A program made the position numbers and the translations under genes. Source: Lophium mytilinum (Eukaryota; Ascomycota; Dothideomycetes; Mytilinidiales; Mytilinidiaceae). From it: a stretch of DNA of 64,000 nucleotides. How positions within the stretch are numbered: the first letter of the stretch is position 1; the number at the start of each line of letters is the position of its first letter. Positions 45,275 through 56,290 of the stretch are shown here, one piece after another. The notes beneath the pieces are model-generated. The model worked only from the letters and a program-made list of their open reading frames with translations. It ran no database searches and was not told where the DNA came from. The DNA lies in contig MU004192.1 in NCBI GenBank assembly GCA_010093605.1, positions 881,774 to 945,773 on the forward strand, in the 5' to 3' direction.

Positions 45275-47092
45275 ATGTCTTCTCTCAAAACCCTCGCTTG
45301 CCGGGTAGGCCTGTTGCTCTTGATGGCTCGCTCGGCTATGGCGGATTGCGAGTCTTTCGGCATGGATTTCCAAGATGGAGGTTCATACTTCCAGAATTCC
45401 CTATCTAGTGATCCATTCACGTTTGTGTCGCAGTTTGAAGGTGATTGACTTCGGGAGATCTCTTGACAAAGCGCTAACAACTTGTGAAGGTTGCGATAAC
45501 GACACCGCGACAAATGTCTTCGTTGATCCGAATGGAGACCAATACCTTTGCACGGACACTGCTCTCCAACCGGATGATACGGACGAGCTCTCAACTTGGT
45601 AAGTCGTAAAATAACCCAGCTCGAATGCAAAGTGTTAATTGTCATAGCCCATTGAACAAAAACCAGTTATGGTCAGGTGCTTGGTCAGTGCTAATCCTCA
45701 GCAACAACGGCAATGATGACCCAATCGCGTATGAGCGTGATTTTGAGCTATCTGTCGGGCCACAAAACACAAGCACCGTATGTTTCCCGATCTATGTCTT
45801 TGCAGACCTTTACTGACAAACAATGTAGTACACGCCCACAGGTATCTTGTCAAGCCTCCCAGGAAAAGAGCCGAAGGATGCTAACTCAACTAAGTGACCA
45901 ATACTATCACCACAACGCCAATCGTCAATAGTACCGTTACTACCACGGACACTTCAACATCAACTCTGGTCCCTGTGTATGGCATCCTGAGCGCCCTACT
46001 CTTCAAGCCTCAGTCCCGTGAGCTATGCTGAACATTTACAGGACTATAACTACCGCATCAGTAACCAAAAAGCCGACAACTACGTATGTTTTCCCGGTTG
46101 TAGTCTGCTGACCACGCTGACCTTTTGAAAGGGTGACGCCTAGCAAGGTTACCTCGACGACCACGAAGACTCTCTACACTTTCAAGCTTACAAAGTATAC
46201 GTACGTGATTGCTCCATTCCTGCTCGTCATCATTTGCTAAGCCCTCTGAAGCCTCTCAATCGCCAAAGCAACTAAAACGGTCACCGCTTCTTGTCTTGCG
46301 GCGACAAGAGCAACGACGGCTGATCCGACGTGCACAATCACACCGACCGTGGCTACAGCCGCCGCGATGTCGACCTCGGCGAAGAAGCTGTTCCGCCGTA
46401 TCGACAATAACGCAGGCGCGTTTGATATGGCTAAGTACCTCGAAGAACGCAAGGCGAGACTTGCGGCGAGAAACTTGGAGGGACGTGCTCCAGATGCACA
46501 GCCACTCGTGGTCACAGGTGCGCTTCATTGAAACCTCTCTAATTTCTCTTGAGCCCGTTGCTGACTAGTCCTAGATTCGTCCACCTCTGACTGGGTCACG
46601 GCAACGTCGACAAGGTAAGCGCAATAGAATGCATTATCACGCTCTAGAAGCTAACTATCCCAGCACTGCCCCAGCGACAACCATCACCTTGACCAGTAAG
46701 TAAACCCCATCAATTTTGAACTAACCGTGTACTGACCCTTTTTTTTTCTCAGCCGGCGTTAGCACAACATCGACCCTAACACCAAGCCCAGTGACCGTGG
46801 CAAACGGTGTCACAGGTACGTCCATGCACCCTAAACCACTATAGCGTTCGCGCAACTAACTCCTCTAGTGCTCCCTGTCGTAACCGTAACCGCCCCAACG
46901 CCCACAAAGAGCAAGACTATCTACACCATCGCTTACTCTTACACAACCGTCACTCGCACTACCACGTAAGTCAAGCCTCCACGATCCTGCAAATCCGGAA
47001 GTTAACAGTCTCCCAGCTACACCATCAAATCGACCACGACGCCTGCATCAGTCAAAACAGCCTGCCGCAAGCACGGTGGCATCTTGTATTAG
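45275..47092 (+). CDS. Secreted Thr-rich fungal protein, 13 exons
   Basis: Exons 45275-45440, 45490-45598, 45648-45777, 45829-45841, 45895-45976, 46042-46083, 46132-46200, 46252-46517, 46569-46614, 46664-46695, 46753-46815, 46869-46965 and 47017-47092 join in phase to 396 residues. A signal peptide (LKTLACRVGLLLLMARSAMA) leads into a Cys-containing domain, FGMDFQDGGSYFQNSLSS to NGNDDPIAYERDFEL, known from secreted Pezizomycotina proteins of unknown function. A Thr/Ser-rich O-glycosylation-type stalk follows, with an Arg/Lys-rich segment (RIDNNAGAFDMAKYLEERKA) and repeated KTxYTxxYSYTT blocks; it ends TACRKHGGILY. A wall-associated or extracellular role is inferred. Exon 4 is 13 bp. The 46252 and 47017 acceptors are the least certain. 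Confidence 0.8.
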
Positions 47093-48285
47093 TTCTGGTT
47101 TCCTATTTCCTTAGATGACTTAATAGACGCAGAACGAGAGGAGGATCAAAAGCACGGAAAAGCTAATATGTTTCGACAAGATGGGTGGCAAAGTGTAGGA
47201 TCCATAATAATGCTATTGCAAGTAGAGAAGGCGACGAATATTTTAATACAGAGTTGGCTACCATACCTCATCAAAACCTTCTCCATATCTCCTTTCCCAA
47301 CTACGTATAGCGCGTAGTCGCCCACCTCGGCGCAACTAACGTCGTGATCGCCCCGAGCCGTGGCACTATCGCAACTCTATCCTGACCCCCAGCCTGCCTA
47401 GCAACCTCAACCCCAGATTTTCAATATTCCCGAACCAGCGCTAATCCTGGGCGGTGGGGTACCCGAGCTTCCGATCCTGGTCGGTCCCAGAACCAGAGAC
47501 TCGCCCGGCAGCTGCGTCTGCGTCTGCGTCTGCGTCTTCACCGCCGACTCTACGGTTTGCGGGTGCGGGATCACTGCATGGGCATGCGTGCGGCTGGGCC
47601 ACTGCTGCGTTGCGACATTGGGATACGACTGCGTCGACTGTGTTACCGGATGGTAGGCGAGGTGGTGTCGTCGCGAGTTGGGATTGTGAGGTCTTGCTGG
47701 TGGTCCATCTCGTTGCAGGTTTGTCTTAGTAGCATCCGGAGATGTGTTGTTCTCCAGCAACATCTCTTTCCCTTTAAGCAGGTAGGAAGATGGCCAAAGA
47801 TGAGAAAAGCGTATGAGGTAATGTTAATGTACACTTCTAAAGCACAATCGTCCATGTTATCTGGACCGCTCACGACAGTTACTAAGAACCTGACGGCCAA
47901 GACAACCAGGAGTTGCGGAAGTGATAGCGGGAGAACGTCTCACACTGCCATTCCAAGATCTCGATTAACAAAAGAATTAAACTCGCTGCATGCATTACTA
48001 GGATATCTGATAGTCCCACGGTCATCTCTCCATGTCGTCCAAAAGAAGAGTGTTCAGCACAAAAGGCAGCGATGTCCTCTTTCAGACCTAAAACCCCACC
48101 CAACGCCAGAAATGATTGATGCTTCTAGCAAGCCCAATGCGCTGGCCGAAGAAGCAGAGAAGAGTTTTGAAAGGGAACACGACGATTGTACCGTTAATCT
48201 ATCGCAGTCCTCGCGCGCGCCGCATACCTAACACCTGACTCCACGGATTGATTCGTTGCATAGGAATCCACACGTCACGACTCGC
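47093..48285. other. Intergenic between convergent genes
   Basis: Contains a GCGTCT hexamer repeat (about five copies at 47514-47537). Long frames at 47407-47763 (-) and 47557-48231 (+) overlap each other and have no recognisable domain; I treat them as chance. Confidence 0.4.
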
Positions 48286-51107
48286 TCACGACTGCGATGG
48301 CGTCCTACCGAGCCCTTGTTTGGCCTAAAGTATTCGTTAGCATACAGTTGAGAATTCCGGGACTGCTAAAGCAGACGCGTCCCAAGCAAATGTCAACATA
48401 CCTTCATCAACTCTATCCGGGCCTTCAAATTCTGCGTAACCTCCGCTGCACGCTTCCAGCTCTCCGCTCCGTTGGCAGCACCTCCAATCGTATCTGTAGG
48501 AGTCATTCGGCCCGCCGTGCCACTGCCCAACCTGCTCGATTGCGAGCTTCTCGCAGTAGCAGATGGCGCCGTTCGCTCCCGACTGATTCTGGGACTCTGT
48601 TTCGCATCTCTCTGTGCTGTGAAGTTATCCGAATCGACATTCTCCTTGCCTTCATCGCTCGGGCTCCGTGACTTGACTGCTGCACGGTGTCGACCATACA
48701 CAGCCCCGCCGTAGCCTGAGTCTCCAAAGCGGCCTCCAGCACCGCCGTTGGCACCGGTCTCGGCATATATCGCGTCGCTGAAATCCTGTGGCGGGGGGCT
48801 CGATACCCGCACCTGGCGACTAAGCTCACGCTTCAAACGGTCCATCTCGCGCTGCTGATTCTGGACTGTTTGCTCTGCAGACTCGTAATCGCTTCTCGCG
48901 CGGACCAGCTGTGTTTCTTTCGCCTTGATCGAGAGTACGTCCCTCGTGTGGTCTTCGATGAGCTGGGCGTTCTGGTTTTGGAGTTCATGGACTTGAGAGG
49001 TTAATCTCGTTCGTTCGGACCGCCACTCTTCGTGTTGACGACGGAGGTGCTCAACCTCACCGCGTAGTTCTTCGAGCTCGGCGCGCTCAACGGCAGCGAG
49101 ACCATTATTGTGTGGAGGAGGCGCTGCGTACTCGGCTGGTGGCGGTGCGGGCTTGCCTAGTGGTCTTCCTGCGAGGCCGCGACCGGCAAGACCGAGTTTG
49201 GGTTGTGGGGGTGGTGCGGACTCTTCGGGTGGAGGCGAGACGACTGCTCGTCTTGGAGATGGAGCCCCAATACCCGAGCCCTTATTCGGTTGCCTGAGAC
49301 CACCTTTTGGAGGGGCAAGGCCAGATTTCGGTGCCATTTTGGAGACACCAGAACGGGCAGTTGGCTGTGGTGCCAGAGGCGCCGCTGGCTCTTCCACTGG
49401 CGGCGGTGGTGCTGCGGCGCGCGGTGCAGGGCGTTTGGCGGCAGCTGCAGCAGCATTCGCCTTCTTTTGTCCAAACATCTTTTTCTGAGCGGGAGCGGCA
49501 GCGGCAGCTTTTGGAGGTGGAGCAGCGGCCTTTGGCTTGTACTTCGCCTTGACCTCCGCTGTCTCATGGTACTCTTTGATCTTTGTTTTCCGGATTTCGT
49601 CCATACCTTCTAGATGTACCAGCATGAGTCTATCGCCCATGATCTTCCAAAGCGTACCAAGAACCTCTGCACCTGCAGATCGCAGTGTTTCCACTGACTC
49701 GGTAAGAAGTTTTGTCGACGCCTCTGCCATCGACTTTACTTCTGGCAGTTGTGGGGCTTCGCGTGTTGTTTTGAGACATCTGATGAGGAAGAGAGTCGAC
49801 TGGAGCTTGACCTGTGGATTCTTGTGCTTCATAAACTCCAAAATTTCCTCGAGACAATCTGATAATTTTGTCGCCATGAAAACAGCATCCAGCGCGGCCG
49901 CAATAGCGTCCGTGACCGATTGCTTCTTTTCCTTCAATCTCTCCATCATTGGGCCCATAACAGTTGACCTGTATTTACCAAAGTTCTTTTTCAAGCCCTT
50001 TGCAAATGCCTCTACGCAGTTTGCAGCAATCGTGACTACTGCAATATTTGCGTCCTTCATGCTCTTCGCAAATCCGTTCATGTACTCGTTGAAATTTGCG
50101 TCCTGGATTGCTGGATGGTTGATGGCCTTATGGAGTTCTTCTAAAGCTTCTTTGCGGTCTTTCCATTTGGATGAGGCTAGTCGGTCTCCGAAGTTAGCGG
50201 GTATTGCTGGCATGACATCAATGGGATTAAACTCCGGCTCCAGATCAATAGCCGCCTCTTCTTCATACTCTTCCTCTTCCTCTGCAGCTGCGACTGGTGC
50301 TGACTCTTTGATAGCCTGCTGGGAACGTAGAAGCCGCTCTTGCTTTGGCGGTGGTTCGTCCTTGACCTTTTCGAACAGCTTGTCCAGATCTTGTTGCTGG
50401 ATAGGTTTCAGGTCATTCCAGAAAAGGGGCTTCATAGCTTCCTTGAGCCATCTGTAAAACTCGACACACAGGTTCTGCGACTCGGCGCGCACATTCTTGT
50501 CCGCATGGCCGAAGAGCTTGGGCAAGGCCTTCAGCACTGGCTTCGGCTCGATTGTCTTGACGCCATATGCATGGTACATCGACGTTAGTGCGGACAGTGT
50601 CGCGGCGATGATCTTTGGCTGTTTGTGAGAGAGCATTGGGAGGAGCTCCTCGATAATTGGTTCGGCCTTGTCGAGCTCGATTAATAGCATAAGGGCTTCG
50701 AGGGCCTTCTGTTTCGCTGCCGGGCGGGTAGCGGCGAGTCCCTTTTCAACGATAGGAGCTATGGTGTGGCTTCGCGTCCTGTACAAATATAAGAATACAG
50801 TCGTCTAGACATCCGTCCCTTTCAATCGAGCTTACCGTGTGCAGCCTTTTTCTCCAGCGATCTGTAGAAAGGAGCAATATGCGCCTAAGCCTTCTTGTTG
50901 TGCGGCCACGTTTGAGTCGCCTACCACGCCTTTCCATATTCCAGAATCTTGAATAAACTGTTTGACCAGCGGATCGGCTTCGCTCTGGGCTATATCAAAC
51001 TCTTTGGCAGCGGCTTCATATCCTTCTTTCCGAACCTTCCAGTTCTTGTGGGTGAAGCGGTCTGGTAGCGGAAGGGCGCTGAAGTCCTCAGGCTCGGCGT
51101 CTGCCAT
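48286..51107 (-). CDS. XMAP215/Stu2-type microtubule polymerase
   Basis: Three exons, 51107-50836, 50778-48402 and 48324-48286, give 895 residues, close to budding yeast Stu2. Two TOG domains made of HEAT repeats are visible: TOG1 at about 15-240 (LPLPDRFTHKNWKVRKEGYE) and TOG2 at about 285-510 (NFGDRLASSKWKDRKEALEE), joined by an acidic linker (EEEEEYEEE). A basic, Pro/Ala-rich microtubule-binding region follows, then a coiled coil (about 625-710, from ERAELEELRGEVEHLRRQHE). The C-terminal 13 codons sit on a separate 39-bp exon. The family binds tubulin through TOG domains and speeds growth at plus ends, kinetochores and spindle poles. The gene is divergent from PAC1. Confidence 0.94.
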
Positions 51108-51938
51108 GGTGAGTCTGGGTGTAGACTTCTTCGATTCGGGGCTATTCGGTGGAGGGTGTTTGGAGTCAGGGCTTCTTGGAGACGATGAGAGGCCTAGTCG
51201 TGAAGTTAGTCGACGGAGCCAGCGCCTGCGCATGGTGATAGGAGGTAATAAGATGCAAAAGACCTGTTGGCCATATGGGTGTAGAGTGTTTGGGGAGGGA
51301 GTCAGAGAAGGCGCAATTCACATACAACTGTGGTGGTGCTATAAAGCAATGTCGACGCAAAGCAGTGGGGCCAGTGCGTCTGGCGGGCAGCGGCAGAGAT
51401 GGTGAAAAGTATGCGACAGTAGATGCAACAATACAAAGCGCAGAGGATATGGGTATCACGAGAGCGAGACTGGTGAAAGGCGATGGGTAGGTAGAAAGGT
51501 AGTGAGGTGGGATGTGGAGGAGGTGGGTCGGTGCGAGAGTCCCGCCAGCGAAGTAAACAACGTCTTTTCTGGGGCAACCTAACTGCCCGCGATATCATCG
51601 AAGCCACGGCCGCCCACACACTGCCAAAACACGCCGCCAGCAGCCGGCCTCGCGCGTCTCAGCACCCCGAATTGACCGCTGACCTTCTTCCAGAGTGCAC
51701 ACAGGCATCACGTGTGTCTCCGCCGATTGCCCCGCCTCTGCGCTGCCGACGAGACGAGGAATTGCCCCCTGCAACCTCCGCCAAGACACATAAACCAGCG
51801 GATATCCAGGCGACTTTCTGACACAGGGCGCCCACCGTCGCTGAAAGTGGAGCAGGAAGACTCTAACGCCTTCAAGAAGTCTCTCGCCCTTCAAGCGCAC
51901 CGTCTGGAAGCTCGCCGGATGAGCACACGCCCGCCGCG
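51108..51938. promoter_or_regulatory. Bidirectional promoter region, Stu2-type and PAC1 genes
   Basis: An 831-bp gap separates the two divergent start codons. It is moderately GC-rich with pyrimidine-rich leaders. No ORF with coding character beyond antisense shadows. Confidence 0.4.
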
Positions 51939-53421
51939 ATGAGCCAGATCCTGACTCCGCGGCAAGCAGAGGAGCTGTGCGGCCTCCCCCCTTTGCTGAA
52001 GTGGACACTGCTGACACTGGTACAGTCATAAAGCCTTGATAGCATACCTCTCCTCCGCCAATCTCCCATCCACAGCAGCAGCCCTCCGCGAAGAGCTCAG
52101 CATAGGGGACAGTTTTGACGACGCAACACGGAAGAAATATGAGGGCATACTCGAGAAGAAATGGACCAGCGTGGTGCGATTGCAGAAAAGGGTACGGTTC
52201 TTCCACATATGAAGCTGTCTCAATGCTCATCCACCCTAGATAATGGAGCTCGAATCCCGCAACAATAGCCTCCAAGCCGAGCTCGACTCCGCAACCCCCA
52301 CATCGCTCCTTCGAAGGAATCAAGACCCTGCCAGTTGGCTCCCTCGGTCTCCCGCTCGCCATACGCTTCAGTCGCATCGCCAGCCCATTACCTGCGTAGC
52401 ATTTCATCCTATCTTTTCCTCCCTTGCTTCCGGCTCTGAAGACACCACAATAAAGATCTGGGACTGGGAACTCGGCGAACTTGAGCGAACTGTGAAAGGC
52501 CACACGAAAGGCGTGTTAGACGTGGATTTTGGTGGACCTCGGGGTGGTACTCTCCTCGCCTCGTGTTCCAGCGACCTCACAATCAAGCTATGGGACCCCT
52601 CGGATGACTATAAAAACATCCGCACGCTTCCCGGCCACGACCACTCAGTCTCCGCTATTCGATTCATTCCGAGCGGAGCTGCTGGCGCCCCCTCCTCCGG
52701 TAACCTCCTTGTTTCTGCCTCGCGAGACAAGTCTCTTCGGATATGGGACGTCACCACAGGATACTGCGTCAAAACCATTCGTGGCCATGCCGACTGGGTC
52801 CGCGACGTGACTCCTTCCTTCGACGGCCGCTGGCTCGTCTCTGCCGGCAATGACCAGACTGCTCGCTTATGGGATGCTGCCTCGGGCGATGCTAAATGCG
52901 TTTTCATCGGCCACGAGCATGTCGTCGAGTGTGTGGCTCTCGCCCCACCGCGGTCGTACCCTCATCTCGCTGCCCTAGCCGGTCTCAAGAAGCCTCCTCC
53001 AGCCTCAAGCTCCGCCGAATTCGTAGCGACCGGCTCAAGAGACAAAACTATCAAGCTATGGGATGGCCGCGGTACGCTGATTAAGACACTCATCGGCCAC
53101 GACAATTGGATACGCGGCCTCGTGTTTCACCCCGGCGGGAAGTACCTCCTCAGTGCCAGTGACGACAAGACCATTCGTTGCTGGGACCTTACCCAAGAAG
53201 GACGGTGTGTGAAGACTGTTGAGGATGCGCACGGACACTTTGTGAGCTGCATCCGCTGGGCACCGAGTGTGGTCAAAGACGCGCCTGTAAATGGCGACAC
53301 AAATGGGAGCGTTGCCGTAAATGGATCAGCGAAGAAGGAAGACCCGACTGGTAAACTGAACATCCGGTGCGTGATTGCGACCGGGAGCGTGGATTTAAAT
53401 GTGCGTGTGTTTGCGTCGTGA
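51939..53421 (+). CDS. PAC1: LIS1/PAC1 (NudF), dynein regulator
   Basis: Three exons, 51939-51976, 52026-52191 and 52240-53421, give 461 residues, the normal fungal length. [20 protein letters not shown] begins a LisH dimerisation domain (about 8-40), followed by a coiled coil (about 60-85, [20 protein letters not shown]), then seven WD40 repeats (about 110-461). WD repeats show [38 protein letters not shown] and [13 protein letters not shown]. The protein binds dynein and, with NudE/NudC partners, drives nuclear migration and cargo transport along microtubules. The first exon of 38 bp is recognised because it supplies the conserved N-terminus; the last exon alone would start at a non-conserved position. 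Confidence 0.97.
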
Positions 53422-53990
53422 GATTGGGGACAAGTACCGGACAGATCAATATCTCGGCGAAGAGGTGCCTGGGTGCTTTTAGATGGGTGGGTTCATCACA
53501 GTCTTCGATACCCGTGCGTGGCTTTGCGTTTGTTCTCTATATGGCGAATGAATCTACTTGGAGTTCTCCTTTTCAGAGCATAGTATAGCATACCCACTCG
53601 GCGTCTGGGACAGGAGACACGACGCCATGGCTACACGACGGATCGCCAGCAGCTAGGGTGCGTACAAGGCAGATAGCCAAATAAAAGGTGCACAATTCAG
53701 TCGACCCGGGTGTGGGGCAATGTGGAGCTTGTATTAGGCACCCAAGTCAATGTGAAACTCGATGCCATGCTCCGCTGCCTGACAGCTATTAAGCAGCCAG
53801 CGGCCTCCTTCCCTGGAGCCGTCATTGGTCGTCTTTGAGTCGTTTTTATTCTTCTCAGTCAGAAAGCTGCGTCGTTAGCCGTGCAACACTTCGCTGGCAG
53901 CATATATTAATATTGGTGGTGCTCCTCCACAGTCCCCACCACACAGCGAGCTCTAGGCACTGGTAGCACAGGCGTTCAATTGCTCAGTTC
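53422..53990. other. Intergenic
   Basis: 3' flank of PAC1 and a short stretch of mixed composition. No supported gene. Confidence 0.4.
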
Positions 53991-54314
53991 TCAAAATGGG
54001 TATGCATGGTGCCAAAGATAGTAACCATGTGGGGAGGAAGAGCAGACTATGTACGCACTTACAACAACGCAACTGACTTCTAGCACCCGCTCATTGGCTA
54101 TAGGCTTCGGAGAATAGGAAACGCTCGGCCTTCGAATCGGAACATTGGGATACCATGACTCGAGGGGGACAAATTTGTCGAAAGCAATTGATTCCCGCAG
54201 CTCAACACCCCAGATACTCGACGACTTCCAGCCCATTCGCCCCAGGTTCTCGCGGCCACCAATAGCAGCTGCAATGGCCGTCCGCGCCACGAACTCACCG
54301 CTCTGTGACGACAT
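53991..54314 (-). CDS. Possible small protein, unknown
   Basis: From an ATG at 54314 an open frame encodes about 107 residues starting MSSQSGEFVARTAIAAAIGG and including FDKFVPLESWYPNVPIRRPS. Codon use over the first 80 codons looks coding. A GTAAGT donor near 54055 suggests an intron and a different C-terminus. No domain recognised; a short mitochondrial or membrane-associated protein is possible. The antisense frame 54145-54366 is an alternative reading. Confidence 0.33.
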   Translation of the reverse strand: MSSQSGEFVARTAIAAAIGGRENLGRMGWKSSSIWGVELRESIAFDKFVPLESWYPNVPIRRPSVSYSPKPIANERVLEVSCVVVSAYIVCSSSPHGYYLWHHAYPF

Positions 54315-54626
54315 GCCTGCGATGCTGGAAATGCTGGGGAAAGTCAACAAGCCCGGCGGGTCATGACTTTAGCGACGGCGACAACTCATCCCACGTACAT
54401 AAGCTCGCGATGCTAAACCAGCACTCTACCCAAACCGCCGTTCCGCGTCATGTATCATGTACGCCGTCACCGCCTGTCTAGTCTAATACATTCGCCGTCT
54501 GATTGTGTTCTCGGCTGCTCCACCACCTTCGCCGTCTGAGCCTCACCTGCACCCCATCGCCACCCCTCTGTTCGCAAACTTGTCTTCGCCAGCATGCTCT
54601 CGCCGCGCCAGTAAACCCCACTCGCA

Positions 54627-55393
54627 ATGGATGCGGCCCCAAACTGTGCCATATGCAATGCGCCTGCATACCCCGAGTGCCCGTGCGAGTCGGAGCGCCT
54701 CCAGATCGCCGTGAAGCAAGCAGAGGCACGGGCGATGGACTCGCGCTTGGCCGAGATTCGGTGGGTAACAGCTCACCGCACGCAAAGTATCACCAACCTG
54801 ACGTATGTTGTGGCAGGGACTGGGTCATCTCGCACGCTCGGAAGCACATTCTGAACGCCTTCGAGCGCCTCACCTCGACCCGAAAGCAGGCGCATGCTGC
54901 GTACCTGGCCTCGCTGCCCAACTACTCCATCTACATGCAATATTCGGGCCACCCGCCGCTCCACCCGTTCCTGCTTGGTCAACTTCAGGCGCAGATCTCT
55001 GAGGCGCACGCTGAGCTGAAGCGGGGGATTGACGCCGACTGGCGCGCCTCGGTGGTGCGGTATCCGGAGGTCCTAGACTACTTCTACAGCCTTGTCGAGG
55101 TGCGGCTCCCTAGCGATCGGGCCCAGGGCGTGTCACAGCCCCCATTTGCAGTATCGGGGTACGTGGATAAAGGCTATGAGCTGTCGACTACTACCAAAGA
55201 GAAGAAGAAGAGCAGGAGAGACCGGGACGCTTCATCCCCACCTGAGCGGGACAGACGATCGAGACGAGAGCCTACTAAGGAGGACCATTCATACACTGTG
55301 GTAGGAAGAACAAGAGTCCCACCCATGGTTCCCACGCCGCCGATTCAGCCCGGGTACGGCGGATATCCTCCTGGAGGCAGTTACAGGTACTGA
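54627..55393 (+). CDS. Conserved fungal protein with N-terminal Cys motif
   Basis: Two exons, 54627-54760 and 54817-55393, give 236 residues; the intron runs GTGGGT to GGCAG. The N-terminus holds a compact cysteine cluster, NCAICNAPAYPECPCES, that could bind a metal. The next 120 residues are helical (WVISHARKHILNAFERLTST, SIYMQYSGHPPLHPFLLGQL). The C-terminal 70 residues are charged (KEKKKSRRDRD) then Pro/Gly/Tyr-rich. I recognise it as a fungal-only hypothetical family but know no function. Confidence 0.72.
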
Positions 55394-56290
55394 CGAACCC
55401 TCAAGTAACATGCGTCGTTAAACGGCAGGGCTGTCAGTCCATTCGCAAGGCTTCGAAACCCATTCAAATAAGCCATGTTGACGAATGATGAGCAATCCGA
55501 TATCACACACACAAAGTGCCCTCGATTTCTCTCAAGAAGTATCTGCTCTCCCTCTTAGTGTCAGAACGAGGAACGGCCAGATGAAAAGAGAAGTACCATG
55601 CTTTCACGAATACGACCACGGTTACCGAATATCCTCTATCCCGAGTCTAACCTAAAACGGCGGTTTGCTTGCTTTTCGACACCCCTTCGAATAATAACTC
55701 TATGCAAGTGCTGAGATGAAGAGCACAGAGTAACGAGACGACATAACGACATTGGATATCACTCATTGGGCGGTGTTTGGATTGGGGCTCGGTTATCGGC
55801 GGCCATCTCAGGTCTTCACTCTCAATTCTGTTTACGCGCTTGATTTTTCTGGAGCAGAGCGATGGGATGGTCTACTCATTTGGCGGCTCCTGGTCTTACA
55901 CCAGGGAATCATCGCAACTCATCATAGCGGGGAGTTCCACCAGGCTGGCTGGTATAGATAATAACCTGGATCCATACTTCACTTAGTACCACCTGAAACC
56001 ACCTAATTTATCCCGAAGAGTTAGAAACCACAGCTTTAGTCCGCCTGATAGCTCTCTAGCCACCTCGGACAGAGTTAGAATGGACTTCTACTTGAGTTCG
56101 ACGAAGCGTGAAACCCCACATTTCATAGTAAAATGGAATTAGACGACATCAAAATGGGCCGTGCACAGCTGGCGCTAAGTCCGCTCCGCCCGTATCCAGC
56201 GATGGATGACGATTAGCGATTACCTATCTTTCCTAAATCCACTGTGTCCCAACCGGTTCTCCCATCCATCCTCAATTCTCCTCAATCTAC
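55394..56290. other. Intergenic
   Basis: About 0.9 kb between two plus-strand genes. Short frames at 55752-55986 have no support. Nothing else seen. Confidence 0.4.

Noticed and set aside
47557-48231. 224-codon plus-strand ORF between convergent genes
   Set aside because: Composition unlike its neighbours' proteins, overlaps an antisense ORF, no domain.
51595-52503. 302-codon minus-strand ORF over the PAC1 5' end
   Set aside because: Antisense shadow of PAC1 exons and its promoter.
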